From an uncultured Tidjanibacter sp. (lineage in GTDB: Bacteria; Bacteroidota; Bacteroidia; Bacteroidales; Rikenellaceae), in assembly GCA_947852905.1 (NCBI GenBank), contig CANTVF010000004.1:1-64000 (forward strand): a stretch of 64,000 nucleotides of DNA, read 5' to 3'. Numbering within the stretch: the stretch's first letter is position 1; each line of letters starts with the position of its first letter. The translations under genes and the position numbers were made by a program. Under the pieces are notes generated by a model. The model saw nothing but the letters and a program-made list of their open reading frames with translations. It was not told where the DNA came from and ran no database searches. Below are positions 1-9,191 of the stretch, in pieces.

Positions 1-252
1 AACAGGCGCCACGTTTCCCTGCACGGCCGATATACGGTTCTGGCAACCGCATGCAGCCCACAGCACAGCAAATATTTCGGAAACGATATACAAACAGTTC
101 CGGAGATACTCCACAATGACATCGCGTCGTCTCGGACGTCGCCAAAGCGCTATAACGGCATATATTGTACTCCGCCCAGAACCGCACATTCGCCACAAAC
201 AGGCGCCACGTTTCCCTGCACGGCCGATATACGGTTCTGGCAACCGCATGCA
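1..252. repeat. 55-base perfect direct repeat, 197-base period
   Basis: Bases 1-55 recur without a mismatch at 198-252 and the sequences diverge just after the copy (GCAGCCC versus GCATTCC). Because the first copy starts at the window edge, the repeated unit may extend further left and be part of a longer tandem array. No coding potential is evident in or between the copies. The rest of 253-650 holds no gene I can support. Confidence 0.85.
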
Positions 253-652
253 TTCCAATACACAAACCGCTGGTATGCATTCCGACATGAAACAGTTGTC
301 GGCAAAGAATCAGTCTAAACTACTATGGTATCGGATAAAGAAAGGATTCGGAATGTTCCGGCCATACTCCGCACTGCTGCATTCACCTGTCACAAGAAAA
401 TCCGGCAATGGTATGCGACCAACCGCGTGTCGTGCTTATTTGGCCACGTATATAATATATAGCGATTTTCATTTTCCGCGAAGCTCGATACAGTTTATCC
501 GACCATTCCCGAAACACTACAATCTACCAGAATGCCGGTCACCAAAAATCGCCCATGCCGCATCGAACAAAAATCGTTATCCTGCCCGAAAACAGATTCA
601 CGAACGGCCAAACACCCCGGCCACAAACAACTTCTGCAACCGATATTACGAA

Positions 653-682
653 TAAAAAAGTCGGGACGTTCGAAGTCCCGAC
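653..682 (-). terminator. rho-independent terminator of ftsH
   Basis: An 8-bp stem (660-667 with 675-682, GTCGGGAC/GTCCCGAC) with a 7-base loop is followed on the minus strand by a run of T (plus-strand A tract 653-659). It lies about 60 bases after the ftsH stop. Confidence 0.85.
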
Positions 683-739
683 AATAAATTTCCGGCCAGA
701 ATGCAAAAGGCACACCGGCCGATGACAATCCAATACTCA

Positions 740-2860
740 CTACCGTCCGGATGTATCCGGCTTTTCGTCACCCGGAATACCGTCGCCCTCAATCCGCGAT
801 TCAGTTTCTTCCGATCGAACACCTTCGCCGGATTCCTGTTGCGCCGCCGCACTTTGAGAAACACCCGTCTCGCCGGTCTCGGATTTTTCCACCGCAGCCG
901 CCGCAGCCGCCGTTTGCGCCTCGGCAGCCTTTGCAGCCGCTTCTGCCTGCTCTTTCTTTATATCTTTCAGACGTTTTCCGAAGATACGTTCGAGATCCTC
1001 GGCAAATACGACCTCTTTTTCGAGCAACAGTTCGGCCAGTTCGGTAAACCCTTTCCTGTGGGTGGTCAACACTTCGATAGCTATATTGTACGCATCTTCC
1101 AAAAGACGCTTCACCTCCTTATCTATCAGTTCGGCCGTCTCCTCGCTGTAGGGTTTGGACAGCGACATTTCCGACTGCCCGCTGGAATCGTAATAACTTA
1201 TGTTGCCGACCTTCTCGCTCATGCCGAAGTAAGCGACCATGGCATAGGCCCTTTTGGTAGCGTTCTCAAGATCGTTCAGAGCGCCCGATCCGAGCGTATT
1301 GAATACCAGCTGTTCGGCTGCACGGCCGCCCAGCCCCGACGCCAGTTCGTCCATAAGCTGTTCGCGCGTCGTAACCTGACGCTCCTCTGGCAGGTACCAC
1401 GCAGCTCCGAGAGCCTTGCCCCTCGGTATGATCGTCACCTTTATAAGCGGATTAGCATGTTCACGGATCCAGCTCACCGTAGCGTGACCGGCTTCATGGA
1501 ACGCAATCAGACGTTTCTCCTCAGGCGATATTATCATGTTGCGTTTTTCGAGTCCGCCCACTATCCTGTCTATGGCATCGAGAAAATCCTCTCTCTCGAC
1601 GAACTTCTTGTTATGACGGGCGGCTATGAGCGCGGCCTCGTTGCATACGTTGGCAATATCGGCTCCGGAGAATCCCGGCGTCTGCTTCGCAAGGAAACTC
1701 CTGTCGAGCTGCGGATCGAGTTTTATATTGCGCAGATGCACGTCGAATATCTCCGCCCTCTCGTTGACATCGGGCAATCCGACCTCTATCTGACGGTCGA
1801 AACGTCCGGCACGCATCAACGCCTTGTCGAGTATGTCGGCACGGTTAGTCGCCGCGAGTATTATGACACCGGAGTTGGTGCCGAAACCGTCCATTTCGGT
1901 AAGCAACTGGTTTAGCGTATTTTCCCTCTCGTCGTTACTCGAAAAGCCTGCGTTCTTGCTTCTCGCCCTTCCTACGGCGTCTATCTCGTCTATGAACACT
2001 ATGCACGGCGCCTTCTCTTTGGCCTGACGGAACAGGTCGCGCACGCGCGATGCGCCGACACCCACGAACATCTCCACGAAATCCGAACCGCTCATCGAAA
2101 GGAACGGCACGTTTGCTTCGCCTGCTACCGCCTTGGCGAGCAACGTCTTACCCGTTCCGGGAGGACCTACCAACAACGCGCCTTTAGGTATCTTTCCACC
2201 AAGATCGCGATACTTCTGGGGATTGCGCAGAAAATCGACGATCTCCATGATTTCCACCTTAGCTTCCTGCAATCCGGCCACATCTTTAAACGTCACACGG
2301 TCCTTGTTGTTCTGGTCGAACATCTGTGCCTTGGCTTTGCCGACATTGAACACGCCACCCTGCGCACCGCCGGCATTACGCGAAGCGTTCCTCATCATCA
2401 CGATGAAGAATATCATTATCAACAACAACGGCAGGAAACCGAGCAAATCGTACCATATGTTGCGCTTGTTCTCGTAAGTCACCAGCACGGTCTGTCCCGA
2501 CTCGGCCTCCACAGCATCGAGGTCGGCACGGAACGTCTCCACAGAGCCTATATTGAACGTAAACTGGGTCCCGCGCAACGGAATATTTTTATACTCATCG
2601 ATAGCCTTGTATCTGGACACGGCATCGCTGCGCAATTTGACCTGCGCCTGCTCCTTGTTGATTATCTCGATACTTTCCACGTCGCCGTTCACGATCATCT
2701 TCGAAACGGCATTCCAGTTGGTCTTGACCGGCGACTCTGTATTGCCGAACCACGACCAACCTATGATGAGCAGGAACAGCAGGCCGTATATCCACATACC
2801 GTAACCCGCCGGAAAAACCTGCGAACGTTTGTTGCCTTTATTATTTTTATTAGCTGCCAT
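740..2860 (-). CDS. ftsH: ATP-dependent zinc metalloprotease FtsH
   Basis: Membrane-anchored AAA+ protease that degrades misfolded membrane proteins and short-lived regulators. The 706-residue product has an N-terminal transmembrane helix (about residues 22-40), a periplasmic loop, a second helix (about 136-156), an AAA+ domain with Walker A GPPGTGKT near residue 231 and a second-region-of-homology segment, then an M41 peptidase domain with the zinc motif HEAGH near residue 455. The last 50 or so residues are an Ala/Glu-rich low-complexity tail outside the conserved fold. It follows rsfS after about 140 bases on the same strand, so the two are probably co-transcribed from the promoter at 3452-3481. 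Identification is secure. Confidence 0.98.
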   Translation of the reverse strand: MAANKNNKGNKRSQVFPAGYGMWIYGLLFLLIIGWSWFGNTESPVKTNWNAVSKMIVNGDVESIEIINKEQAQVKLRSDAVSRYKAIDEYKNIPLRGTQFTFNIGSVETFRADLDAVEAESGQTVLVTYENKRNIWYDLLGFLPLLLIMIFFIVMMRNASRNAGGAQGGVFNVGKAKAQMFDQNNKDRVTFKDVAGLQEAKVEIMEIVDFLRNPQKYRDLGGKIPKGALLVGPPGTGKTLLAKAVAGEANVPFLSMSGSDFVEMFVGVGASRVRDLFRQAKEKAPCIVFIDEIDAVGRARSKNAGFSSNDERENTLNQLLTEMDGFGTNSGVIILAATNRADILDKALMRAGRFDRQIEVGLPDVNERAEIFDVHLRNIKLDPQLDRSFLAKQTPGFSGADIANVCNEAALIAARHNKKFVEREDFLDAIDRIVGGLEKRNMIISPEEKRLIAFHEAGHATVSWIREHANPLIKVTIIPRGKALGAAWYLPEERQVTTREQLMDELASGLGGRAAEQLVFNTLGSGALNDLENATKRAYAMVAYFGMSEKVGNISYYDSSGQSEMSLSKPYSEETAELIDKEVKRLLEDAYNIAIEVLTTHRKGFTELAELLLEKEVVFAEDLERIFGKRLKDIKKEQAEAAAKAAEAQTAAAAAAVEKSETGETGVSQSAAAQQESGEGVRSEETESRIEGDGIPGDEKPDTSGR

Positions 2861-3000
2861 TTATATTATTTATCCGTATTCTTACTACGTAAACCGCGTT
2901 CATCACGACCCGTCGTCCACACCGTTCAGACCTCCGATACAATCTACCGGCCGAACACACCTGCACGTCGCGAATAACTAACGCGCTTAAACACTTTTTA

Positions 3001-3351
3001 TTACTCCCACTCGCCGTATTTGGTAGCCGGAGCGTCCGCCCACAACTCTTCCAAACGATAGAAATCGCGTGCCTGCGTCTGGAATATATGCACCATGACA
3101 TCCATATAATCCACCACTACCCATATGGCGTTCTGCATGCCCTCCACGCGCCGCGGCTTCTCTCCAAGCGTTTCGAGCACCTTTTCCTCTATGCCGTCGG
3201 CAATGGCCGCGACCTGCGTCGTCGATTCGGCACTGCACACCACGAATGCATCGGCGACGGCACCGTCGAATCCGGTGAGGTCGAGCGACACTATATTTTT
3301 CCCTTTCTTGTCCTCGATAGCGGAAACTATCGTTTCCAGTAACTTATCCAT
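3001..3351 (-). CDS. rsfS: Ribosome silencing factor RsfS
   Basis: RsfS/Iojap family protein that binds ribosomal protein uL14 and blocks joining of the 30S and 50S subunits under poor nutrition. The 116-residue length is normal. The conserved core is visible: the LDLTGFDGAVADAFVVCSAES segment near residues 23-43, then a run matching the family pattern IWVVVDYMDVMVHIF near residues 77-91, and the WADAP end. The ATG at 3351 gives the standard N-terminus. It leads an rsfS-ftsH pair, with a good promoter about 100 bases upstream. Confidence 0.95.
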   Translation of the reverse strand: MDKLLETIVSAIEDKKGKNIVSLDLTGFDGAVADAFVVCSAESTTQVAAIADGIEEKVLETLGEKPRRVEGMQNAIWVVVDYMDVMVHIFQTQARDFYRLEELWADAPATKYGEWE

Positions 3352-3451
3352 ACGATCAATTAGAAATCAAACTAAAATTATCCGCCGCAAAAATGACGGA
3401 ACGACACCGCACGGCAACGCTGCAAATATTCAGCCAATCCGGCAGGGCGGA

Positions 3452-3481
3452 CAAATGTACGCTTTTTTCGCCAACAACAAA
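3452..3481 (-). promoter_or_regulatory. Promoter of rsfS-ftsH
   Basis: On the minus strand this reads TTTG, 18 bases, TACATTTG, a near-exact Bacteroidetes sigma-ABfr promoter (-33 TTTG, -7 TAnnTTTG). Predicted start is near 3445, giving a leader of about 95 bases before rsfS. Confidence 0.75.
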
Positions 3482-3516
3482 GCATCGCACCCGTCACGGC
3501 ATGACACAGTACCATA

Positions 3517-4407
3517 TCAGTGTACCGAAACGGCGAGCATCGACTCCTTCAACCCCTTGATAAGCGTATCCTTAACATATGTCCTGCGGACTGCCACAGC
3601 GATCTTGCGCGAAACCGCCCCGCGGGCAAGAGGCTTTACCTGATCGCGGTGCTCCTTCGGCACGAAAGGAACGGCCATTTCGGGAATTATGGTCATGAAT
3701 TCCGTGCGGTCCACTATCCTCATGATAGTCTCCAGCGAGCCGCTCTCGAAATAATAAGATCCGTGTCCGGCACCCTTAGACGGACACAGGTCGAGTATCT
3801 GGTCCCGGAAACAGTGCCCCTCGGACAACAGCAGCATCTCCTTCAAATCGAGATCCTCGAGACGCACGTTAGCCCTGTCGAACATCCTGTGCTGCGGGGA
3901 GACGTAAGCATAGAACTTGTCGTCGAACATATTCTCCTCGCTGATACCGTCCGGGCATGTTCCTCCGGCGAGAATCGCAGCGTCTATCTCGTCGTGTTCC
4001 ATAGCCCTGACTATCTGGGGCGTTATCATCTCCTTGATTTCAAGGTGCACGTCGGGACACCTTCCGGCGAAATCCTCCACCATGGCAGGAAGCAGGTACG
4101 GCGCTATCGTCGGAATGACACCCAAACGCAACACTCCGGAAACAGTCCCTTTCAGCACGGCGACATCTTCATAAACCGAATTGTACGTCTTTATAACCTC
4201 GCGGGCACGACTCACAACCACCTCTCCCGCCTGAGTAGGCATGACAGGTTTTTTGGAACGGTCGAGCAACATGACACCCAACTCCTCCTCCAGATTCTTG
4301 ATCTGCATGCTAAGCGAAGGCTGCGTCACGAAGCACCTTTCCGCGGCGAGCGAGAAACTTCCGAAGTTAACCACGGCGAGAAGATACTCCAATTGCACTA
4401 TAGTCAT
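3517..4407 (-). CDS. oxyR: Hydrogen peroxide-sensing regulator OxyR (LysR family)
   Basis: LysR-type activator that senses peroxide through a disulfide and turns on catalase and alkyl hydroperoxide reductase genes. I chose the ATG at 4407 rather than 4428 because MTIVQLEYLLAV aligns with the usual OxyR start; this gives 296 residues. The N-terminal winged HTH (residues 1-60, with LAAERCFVTQPSLSMQI) is followed by a substrate-like sensing domain. Counting from that start, the two redox cysteines fall exactly at 199 and 208 (EGHC and LDLC), the same numbers as in Escherichia coli OxyR, so sensing by the same disulfide is likely. It stands alone; no target gene is adjacent. Confidence 0.94.
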   Translation of the reverse strand: MTIVQLEYLLAVVNFGSFSLAAERCFVTQPSLSMQIKNLEEELGVMLLDRSKKPVMPTQAGEVVVSRAREVIKTYNSVYEDVAVLKGTVSGVLRLGVIPTIAPYLLPAMVEDFAGRCPDVHLEIKEMITPQIVRAMEHDEIDAAILAGGTCPDGISEENMFDDKFYAYVSPQHRMFDRANVRLEDLDLKEMLLLSEGHCFRDQILDLCPSKGAGHGSYYFESGSLETIMRIVDRTEFMTIIPEMAVPFVPKEHRDQVKPLARGAVSRKIAVAVRRTYVKDTLIKGLKESMLAVSVH

Positions 4408-4527
4408 AACGTCAATACCAATTAACACGATAAACGCCCTGTCGGGAAAACCGTATGCATCGCCACTATCAGACGCATGTCTCTATCCGTATTTCCGACA
4501 ACAACGGCGCAACATTATAGTCCCCGG

Positions 4528-4535
4528 CAAATATA
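4528..4535 (-). promoter_or_regulatory. Possible -7 box for oxyR
   Basis: Minus strand TATATTTG, a match to the Bacteroidetes -7 consensus, about 120 bases upstream of the oxyR start. No convincing -33 TTTG is present at the expected distance. Confidence 0.4.
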
Positions 4536-4604
4536 TAAAAAATATTTATACCTATTGCCGAAATACGCCGCCGTCCGCACTTTTCCGCCATGATACGCGA
4601 CAAT

Positions 4605-5204
4605 TCACAGCAATCCTTCGGCAGCGAACATCCGCCCGTACACTTCCGCCTTTTTCTCCAAAGCCAACGGGTACGCCCTTGACGACGACGGCATCCGATA
4701 CAGTTTCAGCGCTCGCTCTCCTATCGCGAACGGCGTCCATTCGCCCACGGCAGGCGGCTCACACCCCACTACCCCGGCAAACGTTTCGGCGGCTTTCTGG
4801 CCTGTCGCAACCACCGCGGTACACTCCGGCAGTCCACCGAGCAATGCACCAGCATCGAGCGGCTTCACGACCTCAAGGAACTGGTCGGACGCGTTGTCTT
4901 TCATCCGCACGGCCTCGACGGCCGTATCCGACAATGCTATACCCCTCGACGCACAGAAACTACGCACGGCATGCTCGTCGAATCGTTTAACTCCGGCCAT
5001 AACGAAGTGCTCCTTGTCGCCGAAAAATATCAATCCCATGATCCGCCACATGTCGTTCTGGAAATTGGGGTAGTAAAACTCCATGGACCACCGCGAGCGC
5101 TTCGGCGGGAAAGTGCCGAGCATCAATATCCTCGCCCCCGACGGCATGAAAGGCTCGAACGGATGCTGTTCGGACAGCCTTATATTATCTGTATTATCCT
5201 TCAT
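4605..5204 (-). CDS. Uracil-DNA glycosylase family protein
   Basis: The 199-residue product resembles the MUG/UDG-like glycosylase family found in Bacteroidetes. The start of the fold is visible as PSGARILMLGTFPP (about residues 21-34), with the GTFP motif typical of this branch, followed by a YYPNFQNDMWRIMG segment that matches the substrate-pocket region of the family, and a central TAVVATGQKAAETF strand-helix. By family it should remove a damaged or deaminated base from DNA; the actual lesion cannot be read from sequence. It is a single gene with no operon partner. Oddly for a repair enzyme it ends with a Lys/Glu-rich helix, which is usual in this subgroup. Confidence 0.75.
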   Translation of the reverse strand: MKDNTDNIRLSEQHPFEPFMPSGARILMLGTFPPKRSRWSMEFYYPNFQNDMWRIMGLIFFGDKEHFVMAGVKRFDEHAVRSFCASRGIALSDTAVEAVRMKDNASDQFLEVVKPLDAGALLGGLPECTAVVATGQKAAETFAGVVGCEPPAVGEWTPFAIGERALKLYRMPSSSRAYPLALEKKAEVYGRMFAAEGLL

Positions 5205-5289
5205 ATCTCGATATTAAAACGCCGTAAATATAAACGTTACCGCGTAAATGCCGAAAATGCGCCGAAAGAAATCATCGGAAAAACCGACG

Positions 5290-5596
5290 CACAAGACACG
5301 ACCTTATCCCAGCTGAAGTTACGCCGAAGCAAGCCGATATCGATCTATGACGCGAACGTATTGAACGTCGCTACGTTCTGTATGACTGCCAAACAGTGGC
5401 GGAAAGCGAATCCGAACCTGAAAGGCAACATCCGGGATTATGCTACATCTGTTTGTAGAATATGGAAAAACAGAATGCCGTATTCATGGAATAGGGCATA
5501 TCGCAGGGAGAGCGTCTTGTCAAACCCAACCGGATAGCGATTCATCAAATGAGTATATTGGAAAACAGCGGCGATGACACCCGGAAACCGTATTAA
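5290..5596 (+). pseudogene. Remnant of a KilA-N-type DNA-binding protein, C-terminal part
   Basis: The first frame reads QLKLRRSKPISIYDANVLNV, then ATFCMTAKQWRKANPNLKGN, then IRDYAT. Near 5458 the frame must shift to continue as MEKQNAVFME, a TAG stop, then GISQGERLVKPNRIAIHQMS up to TAA at 5594-5596. From memory these two blocks match the conserved C-terminal part of Bacteroidales KilA-N/ORF6N-type proteins, which are phage- or mobile-element-associated. With a frameshift, an internal stop and no N-terminal domain it is a decayed remnant. The family name is the uncertain part; the frameshifted reading is seen directly. Confidence 0.6.
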
Positions 5597-5769
5597 GTAA
5601 ATACGGAACTCCCGACGGCATTATTAATTTGCCTGTTGACACCGACTTACACGGCGCCGCTGTCGTCGTCGAGAAGGTACAAATGCGCTCAGGGAAAAGT
5701 GAGCCGCACGATATACCCCAAATTCAAGCGGCTACAATAGGATGTCTGGGACGATTCGGAAAAGCGAAA

Positions 5770-5812
5770 CGGTGGCTGTGAGGACGCAAACCTTGCGACC
5801 ACCGCTTTTTTT
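5770..5812 (+). terminator. rho-independent terminator downstream of the remnant
   Basis: CGGTGG (5770-5775) pairs with CCACCG (5799-5804), an inner stem CGCAA/TTGCG (5785-5789, 5793-5797) stacks on it, and the structure ends in a run of seven T. No intact gene lies directly upstream, so it probably belonged to the decayed gene. Confidence 0.7.
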
Positions 5813-5865
5813 GATTACGGACATAAAAATAAAGTGTTGAGGCAGTTTTAGACTGGAAGTATTTC

Positions 5866-5873
5866 TAAATTTG
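5866..5873 (+). promoter_or_regulatory. Possible -7 box for the 5961 lipoprotein gene
   Basis: TAAATTTG matches TAnnTTTG; a TTTT at 5846-5849 could be a weak -33. The gene starts about 90 bases downstream. Confidence 0.45.
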
Positions 5874-5960
5874 CTTTCAGACCGATGCAACGAAAACGGG
5901 GCTTGCTGCATCTGCTAAGAAAAAGATAACCGGATTATATAACCTATAAACTTTAAAGCT

Positions 5961-6422
5961 ATGAAAAGATTTTTTACGATATTGATTTTAAGCGGTCTGA
6001 TTGTCGGAACGACCTCGCAATGTTCTGAGAAGCCTGGAGAGCCTATCATTGATCCGCTCTATACCGTAGAGTACGTTTTCCAAAACAATACGAACAAAGA
6101 AATTACTATCAGGTGTTATGATGATATAGCATATAACTATTATAGTCCTCAAGAAATTATCTCAATAGCAGCAGATGAGGAGCATACAGAATGGTATTCA
6201 TATATTGGAGGTGGTTTTGCTAAACCATTTTTCCAATATGCAATTTTGCATGTCGAAAATGGCGAATATAGTGTTATCAATAGAGAACAATATACCGAAG
6301 GCTTATTCGTGCCATATAATTACACATTGAAAACAGATCGTAAAGCATACCGAGAATATGTTTTCACTTTCAACGATGATTTCTTTATAGATGGCGAGCC
6401 GGTAGAAGATCTGTTGAAATAA
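5961..6422 (+). CDS. Small putative lipoprotein, function unknown
   Basis: The 153-residue product starts with a lysine/arginine-led hydrophobic signal (MKRFFTILILSGLIVGTTSQC), with a cysteine at 21 that could be lipidated, although Gln at -1 is atypical of a lipobox. The remainder is rich in Tyr, Asn and acidic residues and looks like a small beta-sandwich domain. I do not recognise a family. The gene is clearly more AT-rich than the flanking core genes, has its own -7-like box upstream and a strong terminator downstream, and sits between two gene remnants, which together suggest acquisition by transfer. Confidence 0.7.
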   Translation: MKRFFTILILSGLIVGTTSQCSEKPGEPIIDPLYTVEYVFQNNTNKEITIRCYDDIAYNYYSPQEIISIAADEEHTEWYSYIGGGFAKPFFQYAILHVENGEYSVINREQYTEGLFVPYNYTLKTDRKAYREYVFTFNDDFFIDGEPVEDLLK

Positions 6423-6445
6423 TCTCCTACATTTAATTCAGTGTT

Positions 6446-6479
6446 AAAGAGTATTCCTTCGTGGTGAATACTCTTTTTG
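6446..6479 (+). terminator. rho-independent terminator of the 5961 gene
   Basis: An 11-bp perfect stem (6446-6456 with 6466-6476) and a T run, 24 bases after the stop codon. Confidence 0.9.
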
Positions 6480-6657
6480 TTGACGCTTTGCTAAGAAAAA
6501 ATACTCTTTATATTTATGAAGAGCGATTAGTGTTTTCATCAGGCTTGCCACCCATAATGATAAATGAGAGATCTTACTATTAAAACCAAAGCGAGGCATA
6601 ATCCGTATATGTATTCTAAACAAACAAGCATATTAACTAACAAGATACTAATAAACT

Positions 6658-6804
6658 ATAAAAAACATATACAGTTCTTTAGGGGTTACTATATTACTAT
6701 TTAGTTTGAGTTGTACCAAATTTGAAGAACCTATCCCTTTCACTGACACGATAGCAACTCAGACACGTTCATCTATTAATGCAACCTCCCTGCGTTGCGG
6801 ATAA
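6658..6804 (+). pseudogene. Lipoprotein gene remnant lacking a start codon
   Basis: Reading from 6658 gives IKNIYSSLGVTILLFSLSC, then TKFEEPIPFTDTIATQTRSS, ending INATSLRCG and TAA at 6802-6804. This is a full lipoprotein signal with lipobox SLSC, but ATA stands where ATG is expected (context AACTATAAAAAAC), so translation should not start. A shift just before the stop would continue as CVADNPYSLANMQ, which resembles the N-terminal region of large Bacteroidales lipoproteins, so the stop is probably a frameshift product. Beyond about 6840 I cannot follow it. The rest of 6840-7045 holds no gene I can support. Confidence 0.55.
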
Positions 6805-7049
6805 TCCATATTCGCTGGCCAATATGCAGAGGGCGTGCCGCATAACGCATGGCTCAATCCTCACAAAAGCGATTATAGCCTCATACCATGAATGGCGGAA
6901 TTTACTCACTGATTGTCAAACGAGTATGCGACATGGGGCAGACCGGTCTCCGGACATACATACTGTGATTATATTAGGTGCTGGTTTCGGGAAATGGAGT
7001 ATAGTAAGTTGCGTCACGACATTTCAGAAAACCGTAAAGTACATAAAAC

Positions 7050-7102
7050 AGCATCGCGGACCGATATCCACATTCACTTGTGAAATATCAGTCCGCGATG
7101 CT
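7050..7102 (-). terminator. Terminator of the alcohol dehydrogenase gene
   Basis: A 12-bp stem (7050-7061 with 7091-7102, AGCATCGCGGAC and its complement) with an inner GATAT/ATATC stem, followed on the minus strand by GTTTTATG. A second hairpin CTGCCGGA/TCCGGCAG sits at 7111-7127, nearer the gene. Confidence 0.65.
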
Positions 7103-7167
7103 ATAAATTATCTGCCGGAATCCGGCAGGCTAACTATCCTTAGCGTAAGCCGCAATCGCCAGCCAAA

Positions 7168-8313
7168 CTACATAACCTCTTCCAGAATACGGCGCGCCAC
7201 CTCGCCGGTAACGTTTCCGTTTTCACCGTATGCCGCACCACGTTCATTGAAGCGACGCTCTATCTCGGCTATCGTATCGGCTCCCACGCCCATTTCGGAA
7301 AGCCGTATCTTGAGACCGAGCGAACGGAAGAAATTTTCGGTCGCCGCTATGGTACGGTCTATGCATTCGTCCTCAGAGCCGCCGGTTATGTTCCATACAC
7401 GCTCGCCGTACTGCAATATCTTGGATTTCTTCTGTTCCTTCAATACCCTCAGCAGACCGGGGAACACTATCGCGAGCGTATGCCCGTGCGTAATACCGTG
7501 TATGGCCGTCAACTCGTGTCCGATCTTATGTGTAGCCCAGTCTTCCGACACGCCCATGGCGATGAATCCGTTGAGTCCCATGGTAGCGCACAACATGTAG
7601 TCGGCCATGACGTCGTAATCGTCCTTCTCCGCCAATACTTTCGGCGCTATCTCCACGAGCGTCTGAAGTATGCCTTCGCTCCAACGGTCCATGAGCGGCG
7701 ACTCTCCGGTAACGGTCATGTACTGTTCCATGACATGGATGAACGTATCGGCCATACCGCACGCCCGCTGATATTCGGGCAATGTAAACGTTGTCTGCGG
7801 ATCGAGTATCGAAAAGCGCGGGTAATCCACTCTCATGCCGAATTTTTCCTTGGTGGCCTTATTGGAAATCACGGCATTCAGGTTCATCTCGGAAGCCGTG
7901 GCCGGCATCGTCATGACATCACCGAACGGCACGATCTCGCCTATCAGCCTGCCGTCCAGAACAAGATCCCACGGATCGCCGTCGTAACGGATAGCGGCCG
8001 CTATCAACTTGGTGCCGTCCAATACGGAGCCGCCGCCCACCGACAACAGGAAATCGACACCCTCGCGTTTGCATATCTTGACCGCCTCGCGCAGTGTCTC
8101 GATCTTGGGATTCGACTCTATCCCCCAGAACTCTATATAATCGCGTCCGGCGAGCGCGGCGGCTACCTGATCGTACACGCCGTTGGTTTTGGCACTACCG
8201 CCGCCGAAAGTCACCATTATCTTCCTGCCCTCTGGAATCTCCCTACCGAGGGACGCTATAGTACCTTTTCCGAAAATTAACTTGGTCGGATTACGGAACA
8301 CGAAATTTTTCAT
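7168..8313 (-). CDS. yqhD: Iron-containing alcohol dehydrogenase, YqhD type
   Basis: Group III metal-dependent dehydrogenase expected to reduce aldehydes with NADPH in the cytoplasm. At 381 residues it matches YqhD length and follows it closely along its whole length: FGKGTIASL near residue 15, the nucleotide-binding GGGSVLDGTK near residue 95, then the metal site made by Asp in GMADTFIHVMEQY and the histidines of HKIGHELTAIHGITHGH. The C-terminal LQYGERVWNITGGSEDECID also mirrors YqhD. The ATG at 8313 is the natural start. It is followed on the minus strand by its own terminator, and the flavin reductase gene lies 134 bases upstream on the same strand, so the two may be co-transcribed redox genes. 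Confidence 0.92.
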   Translation of the reverse strand: MKNFVFRNPTKLIFGKGTIASLGREIPEGRKIMVTFGGGSAKTNGVYDQVAAALAGRDYIEFWGIESNPKIETLREAVKICKREGVDFLLSVGGGSVLDGTKLIAAAIRYDGDPWDLVLDGRLIGEIVPFGDVMTMPATASEMNLNAVISNKATKEKFGMRVDYPRFSILDPQTTFTLPEYQRACGMADTFIHVMEQYMTVTGESPLMDRWSEGILQTLVEIAPKVLAEKDDYDVMADYMLCATMGLNGFIAMGVSEDWATHKIGHELTAIHGITHGHTLAIVFPGLLRVLKEQKKSKILQYGERVWNITGGSEDECIDRTIAATENFFRSLGLKIRLSEMGVGADTIAEIERRFNERGAAYGENGNVTGEVARRILEEVM

Positions 8314-8447
8314 AGCAATCTCATCTGTTTATATTATATGTCTACCCGGCAACGCGGCGAAGCATATGCGGCTACGACACCTCAGCCGGCATACCGGAAT
8401 GACACCGGCAGTCCCGATACCGTCCGCAACGCCGAACGCGCCGCCGA

Positions 8448-8963
8448 TTACCTCGTCTTAACGTACGTTTTTTCTATTTCGCATATGTAAACGTAATGAA
8501 AATCCTCTTCCGGATACCACTGCGTCACCAGTTCCGGCTCCAGAAAATCCTCCTTACGCATGCGGCCGCGATACATTTTGCGGCACTGAAGGACTATTTC
8601 GGCCTGCGCAATAAACGGCACACCGCCGTCGGTATCGCCGACGGTAAGCCCCGCATTGGCGATCTTATCCTCGTCGCGACCCGAATGCGAGCCGCAATAT
8701 GCGAGCGCGGGACGGTATTCCCCTCCGAGAAAAGACACCGTGAGCCTATCGGAAGAGTCCACGAACTCCCTCGTGTAACGTTGAGGCCTTATATACAATG
8801 TAACGGCAGGCTTGCCCCACACGAAACCTATTCCGCCCCAACTCGCCGTCATAGTATTGCATTTGCCGCCGTCGCCGGCCGTAATCAGCAACCACTGGCT
8901 GCCTATCATCTCTATAACATTCCCGTCCAGCTCATCGGACGGTATCTCCCTGTATCCTTCCAT
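8448..8963 (-). CDS. Flavin reductase-like FMN-binding protein
   Basis: The 171-residue product belongs to the flavin reductase-like, FMN-binding split-barrel family. Visible are the N-terminal WLLITAGDGGKCNTMTASWG strand pair that packs on FMN, a VTLYIRPQRYTREFVDSSD segment typical of the family, and PFIAQAEIVLQCR in the second half. By family it binds FMN and may reduce flavin or an organic substrate with NAD(P)H; substrate is not readable. It lies upstream of the alcohol dehydrogenase on the same strand. Confidence 0.8.
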   Translation of the reverse strand: MEGYREIPSDELDGNVIEMIGSQWLLITAGDGGKCNTMTASWGGIGFVWGKPAVTLYIRPQRYTREFVDSSDRLTVSFLGGEYRPALAYCGSHSGRDEDKIANAGLTVGDTDGGVPFIAQAEIVLQCRKMYRGRMRKEDFLEPELVTQWYPEEDFHYVYICEIEKTYVKTR

Positions 8964-9128
8964 AACGACTTCGATCTATTACTCTGTTATCAAATTATAT
9001 TATGAAAATACGTTGCACATTACATGCCATGAAGCAGCCAACTACCTCATTATATGCTACAACCGCAATCGGCAACCGTTATGCGCAACCGTATCGGAAC
9101 TTAAAAGTAATGTTTTTTTACGAAAAAA

Positions 9129-9159
9129 TTTGCAACTAATCCTTTTTTACCTATCTTTG
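9129..9159 (+). promoter_or_regulatory. Promoter of tRNA-Glu and rpsT
   Basis: TTTG (9129-9132), exactly 19 bases, TATCTTTG (9152-9159): a perfect match to the Bacteroidetes primary promoter. Predicted start near 9166, 26 bases before the tRNA. Confidence 0.9.
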
Positions 9160-9191
9160 CACCGCAAAAGTTCTCCGGAACACATCCCAAT

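Noticed and set aside
116-655. 179-residue open frame on the plus strand
   Set aside because: It spans the direct repeat and gives a basic, low-complexity protein with no domain; GC-rich non-coding sequence often stays open like this.
701-1915. 404-residue open frame opposite ftsH
   Set aside because: Antisense to a certain gene, with codon pattern of its complement.
6779-7600. 273-residue plus-strand frame
   Set aside because: Its second half is antisense to the alcohol dehydrogenase and its first half has no recognised domain; only the first 60 bases overlap the lipoprotein remnant.
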